DNA from: JANWWM01 sp046719715 | GTDB taxonomy: Bacteria; Bacteroidota; Chlorobiia; Chlorobiales; Thermochlorobacteraceae | Assembly: GCA_046719715.1 (NCBI GenBank) | Contig: JBDNCJ010000093.1 | Span: forward strand, 1-8,578 | DNA length: 8,578 nt | Direction: 5' to 3' | Part shown: positions 1-6,253 of the stretch, in pieces | Layout of the letters: the number at the start of each line of letters is the position of its first letter | How positions within the stretch are numbered: position 1 is the stretch's first letter | Made by a program: the position numbers and the translations under genes | Notes under the pieces: model-generated | What the model was told of the DNA's origin: nothing | Database searches by the model: none | The model's input: only the letters and a program-made list of their open reading frames with translations

Positions 1-1
1 A

Positions 2-229
2 AATAGTTCCAAAATCAAAGCCTTTGAATTTTTCTGCGGTGCGGGCGGTTTGACGCGAGGATTTCTGAATGCAGGTATAGAAGTTTTGGCAGGAATTGAC
101 TTTGACGCGACCTTGAAAGCAACCTACGAAAGAATCATCCGAGTCATCAATACGGATATACGCTCAATCGATGTTCTTGCGCTTCGCAAACAATTCGGCG
201 TAACGGGTTGTGTATTAAGTTTTTACTAA
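2..229 (+). pseudogene. Truncated C5 cytosine DNA methyltransferase (5' fragment)
   Basis: Frame 2 is open from the left edge to a TAA at 227-229 (75 codons; the true start lies upstream of the window). The translation carries the SAM-binding motif I of C5 cytosine methyltransferases, FCGAGG (residues 11-16 of the visible part), the motif II acidic residue in AGID (residue 33), and a motif III-like NTDIR (residues 50-54). Enzymes of this family transfer a methyl group from SAM to cytosine C5 in DNA, usually as part of restriction-modification. The reading breaks after Lys-Gln-Phe-Gly-Val, exactly where motif IV (Pro-Cys-Gln, the catalytic cysteine) should follow. The break coincides with the left end of an IS1-like element at 205, so the last eight codons are element sequence. 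With no catalytic motif, target-recognition domain or continuation downstream, the product cannot be an active methyltransferase. Family assignment is firm; specificity is unknowable from this piece. Confidence 0.85.
205..224 (+). repeat. Left terminal inverted repeat of the IS1-like element
   Basis: The sequence GGGTTGTGTATTAAGTTTTT matches the reverse complement of 540-559 at 16 of 20 positions. It starts exactly where methyltransferase homology stops and lies 55 bases ahead of the InsA-like ATG. Confidence 0.75.
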
Positions 230-259
230 AACAGAGTATATTTTGAAAAACAAACTTAT

Positions 260-373
260 ATGGCGACGACAACGCTTTCAGGCAAGTGTTACAAAAATGA
301 GAAAGTTATTAAAAACGGCTACATCTATTTATATCGATGTCTGAAAAGTTTATCGGAATTTACTCTAAAATAA
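260..373 (+). pseudogene. Remnant of IS1 InsA N-terminus (degenerate zinc ribbon)
   Basis: A 37-codon reading frame starts with ATG at 260 and ends at TAA 371-373. Its product contains Cys10, then KVIKNG, then YRC (Cys27) and EFTL. This parallels the N-terminal zinc ribbon of IS1 InsA proteins: CxxC, a VVKNG-like stretch, YLC, and xCxxxF/W. In functional InsA this part helps bind the terminal repeats. Here only one cysteine of each pair remains (Asn13 and Ser30 replace the partners), and the spacing between the pairs is about six residues shorter than usual, so the finger is broken. The match is weak on its own. What makes it credible is the position at base 56 of the element and the InsB piece that follows. 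Confidence 0.5.
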
Positions 374-383
374 ACGACATAGT

Positions 384-581
384 GTGTCTAAGAAAGAAAC
401 TCAGCGTATTGAACGAAATAATTTGAATTTTAGAACACGTATCAAACGGATAACTCGGAAAACCATTTGTTTCTCAAAAAAGTTATCTATGCTTAAATTA
501 GTGATTTCATTGTTTATCAATTTCGTTTTTTCGTTAAACATAAATTTAATCCACGACCCGGTTTTTCAATTCAGTGTATAA
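384..581 (+). pseudogene. IS1 InsB transposase, C-terminal fragment
   Basis: The frame from about 384 contains TQRIERNNLNFRTRIKR, then KTICFSKK, then a VI.LFI stretch. This is the C-terminal section of IS1-family InsB transposase, which in E. coli IS1 reads TQRIERHNLNLRQHLARL and then SFSKSVELHDKVIGHYL. The DDE catalytic residues lie upstream in InsB and are absent because of the internal deletion. The GTG at 384 is only the first possible start in the frame, not a real one. The normal InsB stop, expected just inside the right end near 531-540, has been lost, so the frame reads through the right inverted repeat and ends at 579-581. It is not a functional gene. Confidence 0.85.
540..559 (-). 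repeat. Right terminal inverted repeat of the IS1-like element
   Basis: Read on the minus strand this is GGGTCGTGGATTAAATTTAT, which differs from the left end at 4 of 20 positions. It closes the element a few codons after the InsB C-terminal homology, as expected for IS1. Confidence 0.72.
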
Positions 582-582
582 A

Positions 583-618
583 AAAAGCGTCTTTTGTAAG
601 ACGCTTTTCGTTTTTTTA
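583..618 (-). terminator. Rho-independent terminator, likely bidirectional
   Basis: An 11-bp perfect stem (583-593 AAAAGCGTCTT with 598-608 AAGACGCTTTT) encloses a TTGT loop. On the minus strand the hairpin is followed by a T-rich run (complement of the A-run at 579-586), suited to ending the ileS-dksA-like transcript just 9 bases after the stop at 627. On the plus strand it is followed by CG and seven Ts, so it should also stop transcripts coming from the methyltransferase/IS remnant. Confidence 0.85.
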
Positions 619-626
619 TGATTCGG

Positions 627-1229
627 TCAGCGATTTTTATACTCAATGCGGACGGCGGTGTGCGGCACGGCTTCGAGGCGTTCTTTCGGAATCGGCAAGC
701 CGGATTTGACGCAAATTCCATAGACACCATTTTTAATTCGTTCTAAGGCTTTATCGATATAGCCGAGGTATCGCTCGTCGCGAGCGATGAACATGAATCG
801 CTGTTCGCGGTCGAGGGTTTCGGTGCCATGGTCAGCCATGTGCATCGAGTAGCTGGAATTTATGCCTTCGCTGTTATTTTCATCTTGCAAGGAAGCGCGC
901 ATGATTTCGAGGTCTCTCAATACTTCGGCACGTTTTTCCAATAAAATTTGCTGGAAGTGCTTGAGTTCTTCTTTGGTGAGGTAGGTTTTGGTTAGGCGTT
1001 GAGGGGGGATTTCGGCGGGGAGTGCTTTAACGGGCTGCCGCACAATGGCGGGCGTTTTTTTAGCATCGACTTTTTTCGTTGTCTTTTTTGCCGGAGTTGT
1101 TTTTTTCGAGGCGATTTTTTTCTTTGCCGCCTTGTTCGTCGTTGCGTTTGGCGTGCTTTTTTTTACCTTTGGCTTTGCGGTAACTGTGTTTTTTTTGGTT
1201 TGTTTTGCTTTCGCCGTCGACTTAGCCAT
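627..1229 (-). CDS. DksA/TraR-family regulator with histone-like tail and degenerate zinc finger
   Basis: 200 residues. Residues 1 to about 65 are almost entirely Lys, Ala, Thr and Pro, like the tails of histone H1-type bacterial proteins. Residues 82 onward match DksA/TraR: a helical hairpin region (YLTKEELKHFQQILLEKRAE) that in DksA enters the RNA polymerase secondary channel, a tip region with MADHGTET, then the globular end (YGIC, GLPIPKERLEAVPH). DksA-type proteins bind RNA polymerase and, with ppGpp in proteobacteria, tune rRNA and amino-acid promoters. The zinc finger C-x2-C-x17-C-x2-C is reduced to Cys173; Ser176, Arg194 and Tyr197 stand at the other three positions, so zinc binding is unlikely. 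From memory, related Bacteroidota proteins also lack these cysteines. It starts 29 bases after the ileS stop, has no clear Shine-Dalgarno, and is probably cotranscribed with ileS. The family is clear; the tail's role in nucleic-acid binding is inferred. Confidence 0.88.
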   Translation of the reverse strand: MAKSTAKAKQTKKNTVTAKPKVKKSTPNATTNKAAKKKIASKKTTPAKKTTKKVDAKKTPAIVRQPVKALPAEIPPQRLTKTYLTKEELKHFQQILLEKRAEVLRDLEIMRASLQDENNSEGINSSYSMHMADHGTETLDREQRFMFIARDERYLGYIDKALERIKNGVYGICVKSGLPIPKERLEAVPHTAVRIEYKNR

Positions 1230-1258
1230 ACTGATAAGGCGTTTAGAGTTAAGGTAAT

Positions 1259-4200
1259 TTATTGTTTTTCTATCGCAATACGGAATAGTTCTCCGTTAAT
1301 TTCGTCTTGCTTTGCGACGTCTGTTTGTCCGTTCAATTCAAAATTCAGTTCAACTGCAAGCGTTTCGTTCATCACATACTCTTTGTAGGATTCAACTGCC
1401 GCTTTCATACTTGTTGGTAGAGCCATATACAGTTTGATTCTATCCGTAATTTCAAGCCCTGAATCTTTACGAATAGACTGAATGCGACTGACCAGTTCGC
1501 GCACAAGCCCTTCCCTTTTCAAACTATCATCGAGCTCGGTATCGAGCGCGATGGTCAATTTCAAGTCTGAGTCCGATGCAACAAGCCAGCCTTCAATATC
1601 TTCGCGTAAAATTTCTACATCTTCCAATTGCACTCTAATTTCTTTTCCTGCAAGGTCAAATGGATATTCACCAGTTTTTTCAAGGATTGAAATTTGACTG
1701 CTTGTCATTCCTCGAATCAACGCCGCAACGGCATTGACTTCTTTTCCAAACTTTTTACCTAATGTTTTGAAATTCGGCTTTGCTTTTTTATTCACAATTC
1801 CCGATTCGTCATTGACATATTCTATCGCTTTTACATTAACTTCGTCGAGAATAATATCACGAACTTTCTCTAATTCGCGGCGTTCTTTGGCGTCAGCGAT
1901 GGGAAGCAGAATACGGCGAAGCGGTTGGCGCACTTTTAAGTTAGATTTTTCTCGCATCGTTCTAACAAGCGAAGAAACCACTTGCGCCTTCTTCATTCGT
2001 GCTTCTAATTCCTTATCAATCGCCGTTTCTTCAACCGTCGGGAAAAACGAAAGATGAACCGACTCAAACTCTTCAAGATTTGTAACTAAGTTTAGATTGC
2101 AATAAATTTCTTCAGCAATAAACGGTGCAATAGGCGAAACAAGTTTGCAAACAGTTACAAGGCACTCGTAAAGCGTCTGATATGCCGCAAGTTTATCTTG
2201 ATTCATCTCGCCTTTCCAAAAACGGCGGCGGCTTCGGCGAATATACCAATTTGAAAGATTATCGACAACGAAGCTTTCAATTAGGCGTGTGGTTTCGGTC
2301 GGATTGTAGGCGTCCATCGCCAATTCTACTTGTTTGATGAGCGTGTTCAGCGCGGAAATAATCCACTTATCTAATTCGCTCCGCTCCTCTACCGAAATTC
2401 TCGGCTCTTTATATTCAAATCCATCTACATTCGCATAGAGCGCGAAAAATTTATAACTTTCTACTAATGCACGGAAGAATTTACGCTGACCTTCTACGAG
2501 TTCATCTTCATTAAAGGCTTTGGGCAAATGCGGCGGCGAAGACGCAATCAAATACCAGCGCAGTGAATCTGCCCCATATTTTTGCATTAAAACAAACGGG
2601 TCAACCACATTGCCTTTGGACTTGGACATTTTTTGCTTGTCTTTATCCAAAATATGTCCGTTGACAATTAAATTTTTGAACGCCGGCTTGTCAAAAATCA
2701 GCGTTGCAATCGCGTGAAGTGTATAAAACCAACCGCGCGTTTGGTCGACACCTTCGCAAATAAAATCCGCTGGAAAATGTTTTTCAAAAAGGTCGACATT
2801 TTCAAACGGATAGTGAAACTGCGCAAACGGCATCGCCCCTGAATCAAACCACACATCAATGAGTTCAGGCGTGCGATTAAACCGTTTTCCGTCTTTAATA
2901 AAATAGATTTTATCTACAAACGGCTTGTGTAAATCCAATTCTACGAGTCCTTTATCAACGGCTTCCCAAACTTTATACGTCATTCCGTCAATATCAATTA
3001 GCCCTTCTTTGAGCTCTTTGATTGAGCCAATGCAGAACATTTTGCCGCTCTTGTAATCATCACCGACTTTGAAATCTTCCGAAACCCAAATTGGCAACGG
3101 CGTTCCCCAGAAGCGTTCTCGAGAAAGTGCCCAATCTTTATTTTCTTCGAGCCAATTTCCGAAACGCCCTGAACCAATTTCCGGCGGCACCCAATTAATT
3201 TCTTTGTTCAGCATGACCATGCGCTTAGCAATTTGTGTCGTGCGAATATACCACGACTCGCGCGCGTAATAAATTACAGGCACATCATATCGCCACGAAA
3301 AAGGATAGGTATGTAGATAGGTCTCTTTTTTGTAGAGTTTGCCCTCTTTTTTGAGCGTTTCCATAATGCCCTTATCGGCATCTTTGAAAAATACGCCCTC
3401 GTAAAGCGGGACTTCTTTCGTAAAACAACCGTTTCGCGCAATTGGTTGGAGCATTGGCAGATGATATTTTTTAGATAGTTCATAATCATCTGCACCGAAA
3501 GCCGGCGCGCAATGCACAATCCCTGTGCCGTCAGAGGTAGAAACAAAATCACCTACACAAACAAAAAATGCTTTTTCTTCAACTGTGAGATAAGGGAGAA
3601 GTTGTTCATATTCTTGAAATTCTAATGCTTTACCCTTGACTGTCTCCAGAACCTCAATCGGGTTTTCTTCAGAGGGCGTGCCAAGCACAGACAGACACGC
3701 TTCGGCAAGAATAAAAACGCCATCTTTGGTTCTAACTTTTACATAATCAATGTCAGAACCGACAGCGAGCGCGACATTAGAAATGAGCGTCCAAGGCGTT
3801 GTTGTCCAAACTAAAAAGTATTCTTCTGCCCCTTTCTTTTTGAACTTGACATAAACGCTCGGGTCTCTAACTTCTTTATAGCCAAGCGCAAGTTCATGAG
3901 AACTTAAAACAGTTTCGGATTTAGGGTCTTGCGGGACGATTTTATAGTCTTTATAGATATATCCTTTTTCAAAAATTTGTTTTAAGCCCCACCAAACTGA
4001 CTCAATATAATCATTTGTGCAGGTGATATAGGCGTTTTCTAAATCGCACCAATACGCCATTTCATCGGTCAGTTTTCCCCAGCCTTCTTGATTGTCTTTG
4101 ATATGGTGATAAACAAGGGCTTTGGCTTCTCGATTGAACTCCGCAACGCCGTAGGATTCAACGGCGGATTTATTTTTCAAGCCGAGTTTTTTTTCAACGG

Positions 4201-4489
4201 AAATTTCTACGGGCAAGCCATGCGTATCCCACCCAGCTTGGCGGCGCACTTGATAGCCTTTTAAGGTTTTGTAGCGACAAACGAGGTCTTTAATCGTTCG
4301 GGAGAAAACATGATGAACGCCGGGTTTGCCGTTCACCGTTGGCGGACCTTCAAAGAACGAAAACACTTTGCCGTCATTGCGCGACGTGATGCTTTTTTCA
4401 AAGATGCGATTTGCTTTCCAAAATTTGAGAATTTCGGATTCGAGCGCGTTGTAGCTGAAATCGGACGAAAGTTCTTTGAATTTTGCCAT
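1259..4489 (-). CDS. ileS: Isoleucyl-tRNA synthetase, type 2 (IleRS2), GVHH signature variant
   Basis: 1076 residues. This cytoplasmic class I synthetase charges tRNA-Ile with isoleucine and edits misactivated valine. Rossmann-fold motifs flank the inserted editing domain: GPPTVNGKPGVHHVF (48-62), where GVHH replaces HxGH, and WDTHGLPVE (87-95). The editing domain has WTTTPWT (228-234) and GTGIVHCAPAFGADD (321-335). KMSKS is at 620-624. The anticodon-binding domain includes NWYIRRSRRRFW (near 747-757) and APFIAEEIY. There is no C-terminal Cys4 zinc module, which with the overall length fits the type 2 (eukaryote-like) form. I chose ATG 4489 (MAKFKELSSDF) because the frame's upstream ATG at 4555 lies inside the promoter (4533-4563) and its extra 22 residues do not resemble the family. 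It leads the unit that continues into the DksA-like gene. Confidence 0.97.
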   Translation of the reverse strand: MAKFKELSSDFSYNALESEILKFWKANRIFEKSITSRNDGKVFSFFEGPPTVNGKPGVHHVFSRTIKDLVCRYKTLKGYQVRRQAGWDTHGLPVEISVEKKLGLKNKSAVESYGVAEFNREAKALVYHHIKDNQEGWGKLTDEMAYWCDLENAYITCTNDYIESVWWGLKQIFEKGYIYKDYKIVPQDPKSETVLSSHELALGYKEVRDPSVYVKFKKKGAEEYFLVWTTTPWTLISNVALAVGSDIDYVKVRTKDGVFILAEACLSVLGTPSEENPIEVLETVKGKALEFQEYEQLLPYLTVEEKAFFVCVGDFVSTSDGTGIVHCAPAFGADDYELSKKYHLPMLQPIARNGCFTKEVPLYEGVFFKDADKGIMETLKKEGKLYKKETYLHTYPFSWRYDVPVIYYARESWYIRTTQIAKRMVMLNKEINWVPPEIGSGRFGNWLEENKDWALSRERFWGTPLPIWVSEDFKVGDDYKSGKMFCIGSIKELKEGLIDIDGMTYKVWEAVDKGLVELDLHKPFVDKIYFIKDGKRFNRTPELIDVWFDSGAMPFAQFHYPFENVDLFEKHFPADFICEGVDQTRGWFYTLHAIATLIFDKPAFKNLIVNGHILDKDKQKMSKSKGNVVDPFVLMQKYGADSLRWYLIASSPPHLPKAFNEDELVEGQRKFFRALVESYKFFALYANVDGFEYKEPRISVEERSELDKWIISALNTLIKQVELAMDAYNPTETTRLIESFVVDNLSNWYIRRSRRRFWKGEMNQDKLAAYQTLYECLVTVCKLVSPIAPFIAEEIYCNLNLVTNLEEFESVHLSFFPTVEETAIDKELEARMKKAQVVSSLVRTMREKSNLKVRQPLRRILLPIADAKERRELEKVRDIILDEVNVKAIEYVNDESGIVNKKAKPNFKTLGKKFGKEVNAVAALIRGMTSSQISILEKTGEYPFDLAGKEIRVQLEDVEILREDIEGWLVASDSDLKLTIALDTELDDSLKREGLVRELVSRIQSIRKDSGLEITDRIKLYMALPTSMKAAVESYKEYVMNETLAVELNFELNGQTDVAKQDEINGELFRIAIEKQ

Positions 4490-4532
4490 TCCAAAAATGA
4501 ACTGCCTGAATTGCGTTACCTTAAAAAAGGCG

Positions 4533-4563
4533 CAAATATAGGCTCTTTTGCACAATAAACAAA
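4533..4563 (-). promoter_or_regulatory. Bacteroidota-type promoter of ileS
   Basis: On the minus strand TTTG (4563-4560) is followed after exactly 19 bases by TATATTTG (4540-4533). This fits the Bacteroidota primary sigma consensus TTTG / N19-21 / TAnnTTTG without mismatch. The transcript would begin near 4526, giving a leader of about 35-40 bases before the ATG at 4489. The position excludes the in-frame ATG at 4555. Confidence 0.75.
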
Positions 4564-4605
4564 GTTCTTTTGCTCGCTTTGGTTTTTAGGGAACGCCGTT
4601 CTCGA

Positions 4606-4636
4606 TTCGCCATTCCGCTCAAAAGTTGTAACTTCG
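4606..4636 (+). promoter_or_regulatory. Possible promoter of carB
   Basis: TTCG (4606-4609), 19 bases, then TAACTTCG (4629-4636) resembles the Bacteroidota pattern TTTG / N19-21 / TAnnTTTG, with one mismatch in each element. The start of transcription would fall near 4643, about 25 bases before the GTG start of carB. It would place two divergent promoters about 43 bases apart. The match is imperfect, so this is tentative. Confidence 0.35.
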
Positions 4637-4668
4637 CGCTGAATTTTTTCACTTCAACTTTTCTGCAC

Positions 4669-6171
4669 GTGCCAAAGCGCAAAGACCTTCAATCTATTCT
4701 TGTTATCGGTGCTGGACCGATTGTCATTGGACAAGCATGTGAATTTGACTACTCCGGCACGCAGGCTTGTCGCGCCTTAAAGCAAGAAGGATTCCGTGTT
4801 ATTCTCGTCAATTCCAATCCTGCAACGATTATGACGGATTTGGACGTCGCCGATGCGACTTACATCGAGCCGATTACGCCTGAATTCGTCGAGAAAGTCA
4901 TCGAGCGTGAAAAGCCCGATGCGATTTTACCCACAATGGGCGGACAAACTGCGCTCAATGTTGCAGTTAAACTTGCCGAATCGGGTGTGTTAGAACGCAA
5001 CGGCGTTGAACTGATTGGTGCGAAACTTCGCGCCATTCGAAAAGCCGAAAACCGCGAACTCTTTGCCGATGCGATGAAGAAACTCGGCTTGGAAGTCGCC
5101 AAAGGTTTTTTCATTCGCAGTGAGGAAGAAGCACAACACGCGCTCGATCAACTCGGCTTGCCTATTATCATTCGTCCATCTTTTACCCTTGGTGGCACAG
5201 GCGGCGGCTTTGCCGAAACTGAATCTCAATATTGGGAAACGGTTCGCCGCGGCATGAGTGCAAGCCCGATTGGCGAAGTGCTCGTCGAAGAATCTATCGT
5301 TGGCTGGAAAGAATTTGAATTAGAGGTCATTCGCGATTTAGCCGACAATGTGATTATCGTTTGCTCGATTGAAAACGTTGACCCGATGGGCGTTCATACT
5401 GGCGACAGCATCACCGTTGCACCTGCACAAACTTTGAGCGACCGCCAATATCAACACATGCGCGATGCGGCAATTAAAATCATTCGTGAAATCGGCGTTG
5501 AAACGGGGGGTTCAAACATTCAATTTGCCATCAATCCCGACAATGGCAGAATGATTGTCATTGAAATGAACCCGCGCGTCTCACGCTCCTCTGCCCTTGC
5601 TTCAAAAGCCACGGGATTTCCGATTGCCAAAGTTGCCGCTAAACTTGCCGTCGGCTACACGCTTGACGAAATTCAGAACGATATTACCAAAACTACGCCC
5701 GCCAGTTTTGAACCCGCTATCGATTACTGCGTTGTGAAAATTCCGCGTTGGGATTTTGAAAAATTCAAAAATGTCGAAGACCGTCTCGGCATACAGATGA
5801 AATCCGTCGGTGAAGTGATGAGCTTCGGACGCAATTTCAAAGAAGCCTTGCAAAAAGCCTTGCGCTCGCTCGAAATCGGACGCGCAGGATTGGGCGCAGA
5901 CGGCAAAGACTTGATGAACGTCGTCTCACTCTCTCCCGAAGCCAAGTTCAAAGCCAAACACGAACTCTTAGAGCGCATTAAAATTCCAACTTCCGACCGC
6001 ATTTTTTATCTGCGCCACGCGCTTTTAGCCGGAGCCACCATCGACGAAATTTATCACGCCACAAAAATTGACCGCTGGTTCTTACACAACATTAAACAAA
6101 TTGTCGACCTGGAATTAGAACTGCGAGAGCTTGCCGCTTGCGAACAATCGGTTTTGTCGGAACATGTGTAA
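4669..6171 (+). CDS. carB: Carbamoyl-phosphate synthetase large subunit, N-terminal half (split CarB)
   Basis: 500 residues from GTG 4669, read as MPKRKDLQSILVIGAGP, which lines up with E. coli CarB from residue 1. The open frame extends to a TTG at 4570, but that part has no family resemblance and overlaps the promoters. In E. coli (1073 residues) the N-terminal half phosphorylates bicarbonate and joins ammonia to give carbamate; the C-terminal half phosphorylates carbamate. Here the ATP-grasp half is intact: GPIVIGQACEFDYSG (16-30), NSNPATIMTD (48-57), IRPSFTLGGTGGG, and metal/ATP residues His243, Glu299 and Asn301 in E. coli numbering. The protein stops shortly after IDRWFLHNIKQIV, partway through the oligomerisation domain, with no second half following. 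Split carB genes that break near here are known in Methanocaldococcus and Aquifex, so a genuine medium subunit partnered by a separately encoded half is likeliest. The role is in pyrimidine and arginine synthesis. Confidence 0.92.
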   Translation: MPKRKDLQSILVIGAGPIVIGQACEFDYSGTQACRALKQEGFRVILVNSNPATIMTDLDVADATYIEPITPEFVEKVIEREKPDAILPTMGGQTALNVAVKLAESGVLERNGVELIGAKLRAIRKAENRELFADAMKKLGLEVAKGFFIRSEEEAQHALDQLGLPIIIRPSFTLGGTGGGFAETESQYWETVRRGMSASPIGEVLVEESIVGWKEFELEVIRDLADNVIIVCSIENVDPMGVHTGDSITVAPAQTLSDRQYQHMRDAAIKIIREIGVETGGSNIQFAINPDNGRMIVIEMNPRVSRSSALASKATGFPIAKVAAKLAVGYTLDEIQNDITKTTPASFEPAIDYCVVKIPRWDFEKFKNVEDRLGIQMKSVGEVMSFGRNFKEALQKALRSLEIGRAGLGADGKDLMNVVSLSPEAKFKAKHELLERIKIPTSDRIFYLRHALLAGATIDEIYHATKIDRWFLHNIKQIVDLELELRELAACEQSVLSEHV

Positions 6172-6181
6172 AAACACCTGT

Positions 6182-6227
6182 AAAAGCGTTCAACACACTT
6201 TGCTGATTCCCATGAGAATCGCTTTTT
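6182..6227 (+). terminator. Possible terminator after carB
   Basis: AAAAGCGTTC (6182-6191) can pair with GAATCGCTTTT (6216-6226) with one bulged T. A smaller GATTC/GAATC hairpin (6205-6209 with 6216-6220) is the competing fold. A short run of five Ts ends the structure. The loop is long (24 bases) and the T-run short, so termination may be partial. If it is real, thiD-rsmI-panC form a separate unit. Confidence 0.35.
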
Positions 6228-6253
6228 CTAACCTTAACGCTTTACCTTAAACT

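Larger units (their letters stand above)
205..559 (+). mobile_element. Internally deleted IS1-family insertion sequence (355 bp)
   Basis: The element is bounded by imperfect 20-bp inverted repeats starting with GGG (16 of 20 positions match). Just inside, an InsA-like start codon sits at base 56 of the element, the same offset as in E. coli IS1. Further in is an unmistakable C-terminal piece of the InsB transposase (TQRIERNNLNFRTRIKR). IS1 is about 768 bp, so roughly 410 bp is missing. The gap removes the end of InsA, the frameshift region and most of the InsB catalytic domain; the junction lies at about 365-385. The element is more AT-rich than its surroundings. It has interrupted a C5 methyltransferase gene. 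The 8 bp outside each end (GGCGTAAC and GGTTTTTC) do not match, so no target duplication remains. It cannot transpose by itself but could be moved in trans by a related full-length IS1. The IS1-family call rests on the InsB match and the paired ends. Confidence 0.8.

Noticed and set aside
1..626. Active restriction-modification or defence island
   Set aside because: The methyltransferase is truncated before its catalytic motif, and the remaining sequence is an IS1 remnant and a terminator; no endonuclease or other defence gene is visible.
1045..1257. Plus-strand frame encoding a very hydrophobic, membrane-like protein
   Set aside because: It is the antisense of the lysine-rich tail of the DksA-like gene: AAA/AAG runs read as TTT/CTT give Phe and Leu. 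The minus-strand gene has clear family homology; this does not.
4490..4555. Longer ileS start at 4555
   Set aside because: The extra 22 residues do not resemble IleRS, and the ileS promoter lies at 4533-4563, so the upstream ATG would not be in the transcript.
4570..4668. 33-residue N-terminal extension of CarB from a TTG
   Set aside because: CarB homology begins exactly at the GTG at 4669 (MPKRKD, as in E. coli), and the extension covers the likely promoter region.
6172..6253. TPP riboswitch ahead of thiD
   Set aside because: The 82-base gap is short and lacks the conserved CUGAGA and ACCUGA blocks of the thiamine riboswitch; I see only a possible weak terminator.
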